Positions 40,021 through 52,046 of a stretch of DNA of 64,000 nt are shown here, in pieces. The translations under genes and the position numbers were made by a program. The stretch covers positions 42,748,162 to 42,812,161 of the forward strand of contig OU342637.1 of the NCBI GenBank assembly GCA_910589415.1, given 5' to 3'. The notes under the pieces are model-generated. The model made no database searches. It was not told where the DNA came from and saw only the letters and a program-made list of their open reading frames with translations. Source of the stretch: Malachius bipustulatus. Its lineage: Eukaryota; Arthropoda; Insecta; Coleoptera; Melyridae. Numbering within the stretch: position 1 is the stretch's first letter; every line of letters begins with the position of its first letter.

Positions 40021-42778
40021 TGCAGCGTGCCTTGCACGCTACGTTTTCTTTTTCAAAATTTTGATTCTCGATTTAGAATATTTTTATAAAGTTCAGAAAA
40101 GTTATGATTGACTGTACATTTTCGCTGATGTAAGAGGCTGTATTAGGCAAAGATCACGAACGAACACCTGGCAGCTATTAAGAAATTCTTGCTTTTGTTA
40201 TTTAAGTAAGACGTAGAAAACATGTCTGGTCGATTTTCTGTCCCGGTTCTGGGTTTTCAGAGTTTGAAAAGTATATCATCTTATGCGAATTAATTTTCCG
40301 CGTCTAATGAGACCACTCTCATCTTGCTACTCTAGATTTCGGATTAGTTATCCAGATAAAACCTAAAAGATTATTTCTTTGGGTGTGGGTTAAAAAACAG
40401 GAAAAGATAGTTGAGAAGACCCATAAAGAAACATAAACAACTTGCGTTTCGTTCTGAGACAACACGAGCCTCGGAGATATGCGGATTCACGATTGTGAAA
40501 TTTAAGTTTGAATAGAGGGAGAGCTGGAGAGGTTGGTCGTACTGTCGAGAGTGTGCCGACGTATAAGGTGAAAGATCCGACACCGTCGCGTGCGAGTTTT
40601 AAGTGTTGCATACTGTCAATGATGAGATTTGGAGTTGAAAGTGGGTCAACATTTTCGGTTAGACGGTAGTTGGGGCGCATGAGTAGCGTCACCCCAGAAA
40701 ACTATAAGTAAGGGTAGAAGACGCGTTAGGCTCATTTTTGGGTCTTAATTCGGGAGATCATGTAGCTTGTCTACAAGTTCGTAAATTAGTATTAGTCCCT
40801 TGTGTAAGCACACATAGATATTATTATGGTGAAGTTGTTTCCGTGAAAGATGCAGTCTTACGTGAGTAATCTTTTGAATTTAATTTTGGTCATTATAACT
40901 AATGTTCGCTTTCTTGTCTTTACAGACAAGGGACGTAGTCTTGGACGTAGTCTTGGACGTAGTTTTGGGACGAAGTTTTAGACGAAGTTTTGGACTTACT
41001 TACTTATTATTGGATTTAGTTTTGAACGTAGTTTTGAACTTTAGTTTTGATTTACTTTTGAGCTTCAAGTTCTAGAGTGTTAGATTCCAACTTCTAGTTT
41101 CAATTTTTTTTAACTACTAATTTCCGATTTCCAGTTTTTGATTTCGAACTTTGAATTTCTAAGTTTTAACTTTTGATTCCTGAATGTTAATTTCGAACTT
41201 CTAGTTTCTGAGTTTTGAGTTCCAACTTTCAAATTTCTGATTCACATGAAAGTTTACATAAAGATTCGATCATGTGGAGGCTTAGGTAGGTACCTACCTA
41301 GGTAGGTATACTAACCTGTGTGAAGGGTGATATTTGAAGAAGCTTGGAGAAATAAAGAAGAGTGGTGGAGTTTAGTTTGGAGGCATGGAAGGTTTCATCA
41401 GGCAGAGGTTCTAGCGCTTTTATATTTGGTCGTCCCAAGGTAGCAGGGGGAGCAGTCCAGCTCATCCGGCACCTGGAGCACCAACCAAGGGGTGCTAACA
41501 CCAGTGCAAAGGCAGTTCCAGCAACCATGCCGGCCTAGTCTTTGATCATCGCGCTTAGGTTAGAGGAACCTTAGTTCGTCAGTTTTTGAGATGGAGTTTT
41601 GAATAATAAGGTATGTCTTTATGAGTGAATAAACTTTTGCTATTTTCCGACAATCCAGAAAATTAAATAAATTCAAGTACAGTGTTTAATTGATTTCATC
41701 ACCTATGACTTTCTAAGTGAAACTGATTTTTGATAATATGTTATGAACTTTTATTGTGGTCAATGAGTGACTAATGTAATGGTTATGTGTAAAAATAATT
41801 TATTAAATTTATCGTGTGTGTTTAGGATTTTGAGTTAGAGATGATCATTTTGTAAATTAAATTTTGAATTTCAGATTTTGTAGGTAGATACCGATTTTTA
41901 TATTGAAACTTTTGCTTAAGATAAATTTAAATTTTTGAGAAATAACTTCTGATTTAACTCGGAGTTCTATTCAGAATCATACCTATGTGTTATAGTTTAG
42001 AAATTGTTTAATAGAATTTGAACTTTAGAAATTTTTATCTGAACTATTGAAATGATATAGGTACCTGTTTTGAATTTTAGTCATGTAAGTTTGATATCTT
42101 TGGTAATAAGGTAGTATTTATGTTTGAAGGTTTGAATCAGGATTACTGATTTTGATTATTAGATTTATTGTTTAGGTATAAGATCTATTGGTGATTACCA
42201 GCCTAGTCTATTGTACTGATGAAATTGATTTTAATAAATCTTTGTATTAAAATTCAACAATTTTAGAGTATTAAGAATCAACCCTCCTCATGTTCTTTTA
42301 AATTATTTATTCAATCAGTAGAGTAACATCAAGAATAAGGCGATATATCCTGGTATATTTTGGTGAGGTTTATTAATTTTTGGTTATTGTTTTTAAAATT
42401 GTTAGGAGTTACTACGGGTCCAGTCTGGTTCGGTGAATGCTGGATTTTCCAGAGGAAGGCCACATTTATCTGTCCCGGGCTGGATAATCACAACGAACCT
42501 TTTGGTGAAGTTTGGTTTTGGTTTGATACTTTGGAAATTTTAGACGATCACTTTTCAAAATTTAAAATTTATTTTTCTTCCGACATTTAGAATATTTGGG
42601 TGGGGCATTCGAAATTTGATATGTCCTACTCGACAGGCCAATGTGGCTAATGTTACAAATTTGCCTAGTCACATTGAGATCTGTCAATAGCCACCTCCTT
42701 TTTGGGGTTAAGGTAAGTGAATTATTTTTTATTAATCAACTTTTTGAGTGGGAGTAAGCGAGGGGGAGGAAGGCTCCA
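40021..42778 (+). repeat. Gypsy 3' LTR, 2758 bp
   Basis: Direct copy of 28569-31352 lacking 26 bp in the short-unit array. It is preceded by the purine tract and followed by ATCA. Confidence 0.95.
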
Positions 42779-42782
42779 ATCA

Positions 42783-43594
42783 CCACCAGAACGTTTAGAA
42801 ATGAAATGAAAGACTAAAGATTAGGTCTTATGAGAGATCCACCCCGAAAGAGGGATCCGAAAAATCGAATTCTAGAAATAGAACTAGAACTCGAAACGTA
42901 GAAACATAGAACTAGAAGTAGAGAATAAAAAGCCCTGAAATAAAATAATTATAATTACTAATCTGAATCAACAAACCGCTAATTTATTATTACCGAGATG
43001 GACGCCATTATGTCCAGTCGAGCTTTTTTATTATTCATCCATGCATGATCGACAGGCTCATCTTTCCTGTTTAGAAAATGACATAGAGAATTAGCTTTGC
43101 TAGATAGGACTAACACAACAACTTCATACCTGTGTTTTTTAACCACACAACACGAAATAACCAACGAAATAACACCATTTCACTGAAACACCATCACTCA
43201 ATGATATCCCAAACAACAAGAACCAACTCACTCGTTCAGTTCTCCTTCACCAAATAAAATCGATACAGTCCTCGTCCACCTTACTCCACTGCTCTGACGT
43301 TCAGTTCTTCTGACTGGCAGTTGACGGCTCGAGTTGACGGTCCCAATCACTCGATCTCGCTACAATGCCTCAAAGTATAGAACCTGCGGAGGGTATCATT
43401 CCAAAGGAACGCCATCTTGGTACACCTTTCTACACGTAAATTCGTTCTGGATAAATACGGAAAAGCGCACGCTACACCACCCCTCCAACCAAAATAAAAA
43501 AATGGTATATAACATACCATTTTTTTGCTCATCAAGAACACAAAAAAATATCCTCTAGACCTTCCATTGACTTCTATGTACATATATACAACGC
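42783..43594. other. Unassigned DNA right of the large Gypsy
   Basis: No convincing gene. A perfect AAAAAATGGTAT/ATACCATTTTTT palindrome lies at about 43498-43525. By position this may be the 3' non-coding part of the minus-strand Gypsy whose integrase is at 45015-46283. Confidence 0.4.
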
Positions 43595-43950
43595 TCTTCC
43601 TAAAGAACAAAAATGGTCTTACTGACCGAACCAACAGACTAATTATAAATGTTCTTCCTAAAGAAACAAAATGGTCTCACTGACCGAACCAACAGACTAA
43701 TCATAAATGTTCTTCCTAAAGAAACAAAATGGTCTCACTGACCGAACCAACAGACTAATCATAATTGTTTTCCTAAAGAAACAAAATGGTCTCACTGACC
43801 GAACCAACAGACTAATCATAATTGTTCTTCCTAAAGAAACAAAATGGTCTCACTGACCGAACCAACAGACTAATCATAATTGTTCTTCCTAAAGAACAAA
43901 ATGGTCTCACTGACCGTACCAACAGACTAATCATAAATGTTCTTCCTGAC
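43595..43950 (+). repeat. Six-copy 58-bp tandem array
   Basis: CTTCCTAAAGAA(A)CAAAATGGTCTCACTGACCGAACCAACAGACTAATCATAA(A/T)TGTT-type units repeat at 57-58-bp spacing (TTCC at 43597, 43655, 43713, 43770, 43828, 43886, 43943). Identity between units is high. They contain no spacer-like unique parts. Confidence 0.9.
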
Positions 43951-45014
43951 CCGTTCACCTGCAAATACTGAAATGAAAATACGTGAAGACACTTATTCCA
44001 ATACCCGAAGGCACCGGAAACAGAAAACCAAAACAAAGCAATACCTGGGGCCTTTGCCCAAGACTAAAACTTCAAAAGATATGAAAGATGAAAATGACCT
44101 TGGCCCATCTTGGGGCGAACACAAGATCTAGACTTACTGATAAACAGACTCACACTAAAAATGTCATAATCAATGATCACAATCATTAATTTTGAAAATA
44201 CCAATACCAAATATCAACTAACTAATTGTATCGATAATTTGTCTTACCTAAAAACTCAAACTAAAATTTCGAAAAACTAATCGTTAGTCAAAATTACCCT
44301 AAAATGTAAATAGATCCTTTTAGAAACCTTAACTTGAACTACCTGAACTACTGAAGACAAAACTTTACTCAAAACTTACAAATAGTTACTCAAAACTACT
44401 TGACGATACTCAAAAAAAAACTGTCTGGTAAATATTAGTGAAGACTTCTGTGATAGACTCGATAGACACAACATAACTAAGACTTATTGAGAAAGAAAAG
44501 ACATCAGCTCAAGACTAAAATTCGTTTAGTTGATTTCCTAAACTGACACTAATGCTCAAAAAATTTTTCTCCTTACTCAAAAAGATAGAAAACTGCTCTT
44601 GGTAATCCAACAAATTTATTCTCAATATCCGAATTACCAGAATTCAGAATTCCTGAAATTTTTTAAATAACTTTGACATGTAATTTAGGTTAATTACTCC
44701 TAAACACAGTCTACCTCACATAGATCTGAAAATTTCTTCCTACTAACGTACCAACAAGGTAGGATTTTCATCTCTAAGGACCTCACACAGACCTCCAGGA
44801 CTTACACCAATGGGCTGCCTATCGGCTCCGGGAAACAAAAGATACCTAACACAGACCTGGAGAACTTCCACACGGCATTGAACTCCAAAGTTCTGTGACC
44901 TAAAAATTTTCTATCACATCTAAACTAAATGTACTCAGGACATAAGGACAAAAGATAAGATATTACTAACTAACAACAACGATTTCTAAAATGATCCTTA
45001 CTAAAACAAAATTA
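43951..45014 (-). other. 3' non-coding part of the minus-strand Gypsy
   Basis: No ORF. It lies directly downstream, in minus orientation, of an integrase stop codon, in the position of the long non-coding 3' region of the related element at 28569-42778. Sequence similarity between the two non-coding regions is not evident by eye. Confidence 0.45.
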
Positions 45015-46283
45015 CTAATCATCGATACTTACACAGGGCTTAAGATCTTGAATGTGGAATTCACCCAAATTCTTCCCTGACTCATTACTCAACTCAACAA
45101 CTAAACCACTCCCTTTAACTTTCGTTACGAGAGCAGGAACATACTTAGGGGCTAGTTTCTTAGCGAAACCAGTCACCTTATCAGAAAGTACAACATTTTT
45201 CTTCCAGACCTTGTCACCTACTTGATAACGAATGTCTCTTCGTCTCAAATTGTACCTGGAAGAATTTTTGTCATACGCTTTCTGAACTCGAGCCTGAATT
45301 TGTGGGTATAATTTCGGAACTTTCGAAATTTCCGATTGCCACTTTAACTTATCCGAAATCTGAACTGGATCATATGAATTCAAACCTACATCACCATAAT
45401 ACTGTCCATCCACTGGGACATTTCTACCAAAGATAAGAAAAGCAGGAGTAAAGCCAGTGGCTTCATGCTCTGCTGTCCGAATAGCTTGCGCAATTTCGTG
45501 CAAATGTTCATCCCAAGTTCTGTGGTCTCCCTTAACATAGGAGCTAATTGCAGAACCTAACACCTTATTTACCCTCTCAGTAGGGTTAACTTGGGGATGA
45601 TAACGTGCATTATACCAAATTCGCTGTACATGATACTTTTTCATAAGTGCCATAAATTCCTTAGAGGTAAATTGCACACCGTTATCACAAACCACAATCT
45701 GCGGTACCCCGTATATCAAGAATACCTGGTTCTCTAAAAACTTGGCAACTTTCGAAGCTGTAGCTTTCGAAAGGGGCTGGACTAAAACGAATCTTGAAAA
45801 AGCATCTGTGACAACCAACAATTGCGTATTTCCGGACTTGGACCGTGGAAATGGTCCCATCAAATCTAAAGAAATCATCTGAAATGGAAAATCGACAGAT
45901 CTCTTCTTACCATAAGCTCCGGCAGGAAGTTTATTGGTGGACTTGTGTGCTCCACACGTATTACAAGATGACACATACCTCCTAACCGTCTCTCTAATAC
46001 CAGGCCAATAATACCTCTCTAAAATTCGTGCCAAGGTCTTATGCACTCCCAAATGAGCTGCTGTTGAACTATCATGACATTGCTCAAGAATTTCCTTTCG
46101 ATTTTCAGTAGGAACTACCAATTTCCAGTTTGACTGGTTCGTTTCAATGTCATGATTATTCTTAATGTGCTTATAAATAGCACTACCTTGCACGAGAAAA
46201 TTTGGATACTTCTGTGGATCACATTGTATCTTATTGATCATATCAGCATACCATTGGTCAGGAATTAAATTCTGAACTTCAAC
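45015..46283 (-). pseudogene. Integrase end of a second, related Gypsy element (truncated)
   Basis: An open frame of about 420 codons reaches from the break at 46283 to the stop at 45015. It holds a complete integrase: zinc finger HLGVHKTLARILERYYWPG...CNTCGAHK, core LDLMGPFPRSKSGNTQLL, VCDNGVQF, HPQVNPTERVNK, and a C-terminal GDKVWKKN block. It is clearly the closest relative in the window of the 33611-36835 integrase, roughly two-thirds identical by eye, but lies on the opposite strand. Protease, reverse transcriptase and RNase H are absent: the gene is cut exactly where the LTR of the next element starts (46285). The integrase frame itself is unbroken, so truncation rather than slow decay disabled it. 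Confidence 0.9.
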
Positions 46284-46284
46284 T

Positions 46285-49001
46285 TGAAGTGACCCAGTTT
46301 GCCTTTACAAATGTCAACAATACGCATGTTAAAATCGAAAACGTAGAGTTTCTACCATTCACGGATATTCTGTGTATTCGATATGTCAGTTGTCAAGTTT
46401 TCAAACCTAGAAACGTCAGTTCTGTCTATGTCATTAAACCACATGTATCAGTTAGCGAGAAGTCAGGCAGTCAAGTCACGTTTACTTTTCAAGTGGCAGT
46501 GGTCCGAGTCGGACAGTCCGATCAGCTGTTCTTTATTTTTTTTTTAACAATGAAAATGGAATCCACACACCATCATGTGAGTAATAACTGATTATTTCTA
46601 ATTTATTAATATTTGTTAGGCATTATGATATCGCTAGAGATCAGATCATCTTGTTTTAATTATTTGTTGTATTTTCACTTTGTTGCAATTTGTTCCTTTA
46701 CACGTTCAAAATAACACAAAGGGGGCCTCTCTAATACCAGCACCACATGTACTTATTTCTGTATGAAGATCAGGGACACGTTTCTTTCAAGCTTTCAAAA
46801 TTTAATTTATTTAATCCTGATGCATTGACCACATTATTATTATTTAAATTTGATACGTTTTAAATTAAAGGATTTCAAAGTAGGGCCCCCATGTAGGTAC
46901 TCATATACGCACGTGCAAATTGTTTAGTTTAAATTTCAATGCTTTGGAGACACGCTAGTTTCAATATTTTATTTTATTGTCTAATTTCAAATTGTTTAAA
47001 CATGTGACCTCCATATCACTATTTTATGAATGAGATATTTTCAGTGAATCAATTAATTTCTAACGTAGAGACATGCTTGATTTAAATTTCCATTGTCTGC
47101 ATTATTCAAATTAACCTAACCGTTTGTTACTTTTGAGAAACTTATACTTGAATTTTAGGTAATTATTATTTATCGAAATCTTAAACCAGCACGACATGCC
47201 TTTTTGATTATTATTATCATTATTATTATTATCAAGCACATTTCTCAAGAAACAATTTATTTTGCAGTGATCACATTTTCTTTGTATTTGAAACTCTTTT
47301 CTGCTCTCAACAATTTTATTTGCATTTTATTCATGAAACTATTTAAACGATCTTATTTTAATCACATCTCTCATACACGTGTGCATGGTTCTTATTAGAA
47401 ATGGATTAACAAACTATAAAGGATTTCTTTCTCATATTTTATATTTTATGTATGACTAATTTTATTGTGATTTTACGATCCACATGACTGCTCTATTTAT
47501 TTGTTTTTATAATTCATGCCTGCATTTATTAACCTGTATGTGTCAAAATGTTTATTTAATTCTTCCACATTTTACTTAATGATAATTTTCTGAGAACGTA
47601 TCAAAACTGAACCATTAATCAACCAACCATTTTATGTATCTCCAGAATAATATTTAGTCGACTCCCCTCATTTTTATCGTATATGTTTTCACCATCAATT
47701 GCTGCCGATGTAACCACGTACCTATTTATTATGTTTTGTCATGCTATTTAGCTCAGGTCACATGTTCGTTCTTTATTCTTATTTTTATGCCGTTTATTTA
47801 ACCATTTCTTTGATCGCTTATTTAATTGATGTCTTATTTAAATTGTCTACTGAACATTTTATATTTAATTGCTGTTTATTAACTTATACTCTTTTGATTA
47901 TTTATTTATATTTCATGAACATATTTATTCAACGAAACTGTCCAATTGATTATTGTTTATCTTGTTTTCAAATTGATCTATGTAATTGTAAAGTCAGGTT
48001 CTCTTATTTTTCTGTGAAACCAATCAACGTCAAGGTCATTTCTCGTTCTTCGTCAAACTCAATTCAAAAGGGTGGATCATTCTGATTGCTAATTGTTTAC
48101 CGAACTGTTGGACTAGAATGTATGGGCCTTATGTGAATCTAAGTAACATTTTCGTCCTTGCCAGGGGAGCCATTTAAACAGCCAGCGGGTAGCATCCTAA
48201 CCACTCGGACCTCGCATCTGGGGCTCCTCCAACTATAGGTGGGTAGCATCCTTCGCAGGACCTCATTACAGTGTCTATCTAACAAAACCCATTCTCATGG
48301 TTATCTTGAAGACCTAGATTTCTGTGATAATGCCTTCTGTTTAAGACGATTCGCGCAAATGAGTCATGAATGAGGGTTCAATAGTTTTGGTGACAGTTGT
48401 CGAGACGATTGATCTACACTTTTCAGGCCACCGTTGATTCTTTTCATTTCGGGATGCTGATCGAGGTTTTTCTTGGCCACGCTCTTTTTACTCGGGAGTC
48501 CCAGCGAGCGTATAGGCACTGCTAGGTTTCTCTTAGAATAAAGTAGGTGTTTTTAAAATGCATTTGTTTCACTAATTTCAAATCTCCCACCTTTTGCTTC
48601 ATGTCTGTGTATAAAAGAACCAATAACAAGGTAAGAGGTTACTACGAACACAACGGATGGTCCAAACAGGTGAAAAACTAGACGAACACGAGCCAATATA
48701 ATGTCACGAACCAAGGTAAACGACGAATCACAAAAACGTAAGTAAAGTAATGTGGCCATTTATTTGAAATCAGGGCGGGTTAATCTTTAAATTCAAACTT
48801 TAAAGAATTCAGGGCGGGGAAACCTCAAATTCAAATCAAACATTAGAGCGGGGATCCAAACAGTCATTCATGACAGACCAGTTGATTTTTCAAACGTCAA
48901 AGGGGCTCTTCTTTTTCAGTCATTCAATTTAAGGGGGCCACATTACTGAATTTACTGCGCATGACGCAGGATTTCAGGATTTAAAGGTAGTTTACACTAC
49001 A
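46285..49001 (+). repeat. Large LTR (2717 bp), first copy
   Basis: Starts TGAAGTGACC and ends TTACACTACA (TG...CA with imperfect terminal pairing TGAAGTG/CACTACA). It is repeated at 50794-62762, where it is split by two insertions. Without them that copy is also 2717 bp. A GTATAAAAG box lies at about 48608-48616 and an AATAAA at 48537. A sequence resembling the post-LTR site of the 14-kb Gypsy follows immediately. ORFs inside are not supported. Confidence 0.8.
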
Positions 49002-49479
49002 GATTTGGCGCGTGTGCCCAGGATACACAGTACATGAAGCATTGTGGAGGTTTAAGATTATTTTAATGGTTTTCTTGTTCTTTTTGTTTGATTTTTTTTT
49101 CTCTCGTCGACGACAATTTTCTCTTTGGTATTTTTTTTTCTCTTCAACACTTCTCTGTGGTATTTTTTTTTTCTTCAACCTCGAAACACACATTTTCGAG
49201 ACAAGCGTTCAGTCCAAAAGTTGCAAGTCAAGGTGTCACCGTTCTTCAGACACATTCAAAGCAATCGTTAAAATCAAGAAAGCTGAAAAACAAGGACGCA
49301 GTCCTTCCGACAAAACAGGCGCAGCGATTCAGGTCAGGAGCAAGGTGCGTCACACACGATCAGGTAGTCACAGGTAAATTCAGCTCAGGGGCGCAGGGCC
49401 CCACCCACAAGTCACAGGTAAATTCAGGTCAGGAGCGCAGAGACACAGTCGACACACGACCACACAAAACACCCACGGG

Positions 49480-49660
49480 GACACCACGCAGAGGGCGGGG
49501 GGGGAGATACATTAGAAACACCCACAGGGCCACGTGAAGCAGGGGCGGGGGGATACATTAGAAAACACCCACAGGGCCACATGAAGCAGGTGCGGGGGAC
49601 ACGCAGAAACACCCACAGAGCGACATGAAGCAGGGGCGGAGGGGACACGAAAACACCCAG
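49480..49660 (+). repeat. GC-rich ~46-bp tandem repeats
   Basis: Units of the type AACACCCACAGGGCCAC(A/G)T, then GAAGCAGGGGCGGGGG, repeat about four times with variable spacers. The second internal region has the same array at 63220-63400. Confidence 0.8.
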
Positions 49661-50263
49661 GGGACAACTCACAACGGAAACACAATAACACACACCCAAA
49701 ACACTCACGGGGGCATCCACGCACACATTCAAAACACACAGGGAGGTTCACGACAGGAACATCAACACTCGCACACACACACGAGACACTTAGGGGGTCC
49801 TTCAAGTAGGGGCGCGCACACACCAAACACTCAGGGGGCCGTTCCAAGTAGGAACGCACCCTTGCGAAACACCCAAAAGACATCTGAAGTAGGGGCGAAA
49901 TCCTCCACTCGTCCAAAAAAAAAACGGACGACATTTCAGAGCAGGGGCGAAGACGTTCGCACTTGACCGAATCAAATTAGGGGTAACCAAACGACACACA
50001 CACACAATATTATTATTATTATTATTTCTTGTTTGAATGTCGATACTGCTGTGTATATTTTGGTTCGCAGGTTTATACGAATTTGGAAACGACTGGATCA
50101 GTGGAGTCAGACGTAGGAGACGTGGGACCAACCCAGAGGACAGCGGAACCAATCAAAGCCATGAAAGGGAAGCCGTGGCAGCCAAGGATGGTTCTATCCG
50201 TGGCCCGTTGCAACCATTCAGGATCACCCGTTGGAATGGAGGGCTGGCTGCGCTGGAGGCGAC

Positions 50264-50540
50264 GTACGAGTTCTGACTGCGCTGGAGGAGACGGTACGAG
50301 TTCTGGCTGGAGGATACGGTACGAGTTCTGGCTGAGCTGGAGGCGACGGTACGAGTTCCGGCCGTGCTGGAGGCGACGATACAAGGACTGGCTGCGCTGG
50401 AGTCGATGATACGAGCTCAGGCTGCGCTGGAGGTGACGGTACGAGTTCTGGCCGTGCTGGAGGCGACGATACGAGGACTGGCTGCGTTGGAGTCGACGAT
50501 ACGAGCTCAGGCTGCGCTGGAGACAGCGATACAAGCTCGG
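50264..50540 (+). repeat. 30-bp tandem array, about nine units
   Basis: GCTGCGCTGGAGGCGACG, then GTACGAGTTCTG-type units at 30-bp spacing. The period is a multiple of three, so long ORFs with a 10-residue repeat appear on both strands (for example 50224-50619 minus). I do not take them as genes. Confidence 0.85.
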
Positions 50541-50793
50541 TGTTGTCTTGACGAGCTACACAGTTGCCACCGAGGGACAAAATTTTTTTCTTCGATCGCC
50601 AGGATGTCGTTTGTTTCAATCAGTGCATCGATCTAGGGTCAGTAATTTGATGAAACATTGTACACGACATGTGTCGTACTAGTTTTTAAGAGGAATAGGA
50701 ATTGTTAGATTGCTTCGTTGACATTTGTAAATAACCTGACGTGAAGGATAGACTCGTTTCAATGCTTTTCACTCACTATCTTCAAGGGGCGTC

Positions 50794-52046
50794 TGAAGTG
50801 ACCCAGTTTGCCTTTACAAATGTCAACAATACGCATGTTAAAATCGAAAACGTAGAGTTTCTACCATTCACGGATATTCTGTGTATTCGATATGTCAGTT
50901 GTCAAGTTTTCAAACCTAGAAACGTCAGTTCTGTCTATGTCATTAAACCACATGTATCAGTTAGCGAGAAGTCAGGCAGTCAAGTCACGTTTACTTTTCA
51001 AGTGGCAGTGGTCCGAGTCGGACAGTCCGATCAGCTGTTCTTTATTTTTTTTTAAACAATGAAAATGGAATCCACACACCATCATGTGAGTAATAACTGA
51101 TTATTTCTAATTTATTAATATTTGTTAGGCATTATGATATCGCTAGAGATCAGATCATCTTGTTTTAATTATTTGTTGTATTTTCACTTTGTTGCAATTT
51201 GTTCCTTTACACGTTCAAAATAACACAAAGGGGGCCTCTCTAATACCAGCACCACATGTACTAATTTCTGTATGAAGATCAGGGACACGTTTCTTTCAAG
51301 CTTTCAAAATTTAATTTATTTAATCCTGATGCATTGACCACATTATTATTATTTAAATTTGATACGTTTTAAATTAAAGGATTTCAAAGTAGGGCCCCCA
51401 TGTAGGAGGTACTCATATACGCACGTGCAAATTGTTTAGTTTAAATTTCAATGCTTTGGAGACACGCTAGTTTCAATATTTTATTTTATTGTCTAATTTC
51501 AAATTGTTTAAACATGTGACCTCCATATCACTATTTTATGAATGAGATATTTTCAGTGAATCAATTAATTTCTAACGTAGAGACATGCTTGATTTAAATT
51601 TCCATTGTCTGCATTATTCAAATTAACCTAACCGTTTGTTACTTTTGAGAAACTTATACTTGAATTTTAGGCAATTATTATTTATCGGAATCTTGAACCA
51701 GCACATGCCTTTTTGATTATTATTATCATTATTATTATTATCAAGCACATTTCTCAAGAAACAATTTATTTTGCAGTGATCACATTTTCTTTGTATTTTA
51801 AACTCTTTTCTGCTCTCAACAATTTTATTTGCATTTTATTCATGAAACTATTTAAACGATCTTATTTTAATCACATCTCTCATACACGTGTGCATGGTTC
51901 TTATTAGAAATGGATTAACAAACTATAAAGGATTTCTTTCTCATATTTTATATTTTATGTATGACTAATTTTATTGTGATTTTACGATCCACATGACTGC
52001 TCTATTTATTTGTTTTTATAATTCATGCCTGCATTTATTAACCTGT
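50794..52046 (+). repeat. Large LTR, second copy, part 1
   Basis: Same as the start of 46285-49001, up to the solo-LTR insertion at 52047. Confidence 0.9.

Larger units (their letters stand above)
28569..42778 (+). mobile_element. Complete Gypsy LTR retrotransposon with very long LTRs (~14.2 kb)
   Basis: The element is 14210 bp. Its LTRs (2784 and 2758 bp, TGCAGCG...GGCTCCA) are nearly identical apart from one 26-bp length difference in a short-repeat array and a few substitutions. It has 4-bp ATCA duplications, intact gag and pol, and an AAGGGGGGGTG purine tract before the 3' LTR. Protease, reverse transcriptase, RNase H and integrase follow Gypsy order. No env-like ORF is found. The pol frame is -1 to gag with a strong frameshift signal. 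It looks young and possibly active. Confidence 0.95.
49002..50793 (+). mobile_element. Internal region of the large-LTR element, non-coding in appearance
   Basis: 1792 bp beginning GATTTGGCGCGTGTGCCCAGG (putative primer-binding site) and ending CAAGGGGCGTC (weak purine tract). It is filled with T-tracts, GC-rich ~46-bp repeats (49480-49660), AC and ATT microsatellites (about 49995-50030) and a 30-bp repeat array (50264-50540). Gag or pol motifs are not seen in any frame, so this copy is non-autonomous. Confidence 0.65.

Noticed and set aside
43595..43950. CRISPR-like array
   Set aside because: Units are 58 bp with no unique spacers, and the context is eukaryotic. It is a plain tandem repeat.
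47741..48085. A hydrophobic 114-codon ORF repeated identically at 53811-54155
   Set aside because: It lies within the duplicated 2717-bp LTR. Composition is AT-driven (F, I, L, Y), and no start context or family match supports it.
50029..50619. Long ORFs on both strands with 10-residue repeats
   Set aside because: They come from a 30-bp tandem array whose period is a multiple of three; open frames on both strands follow automatically.
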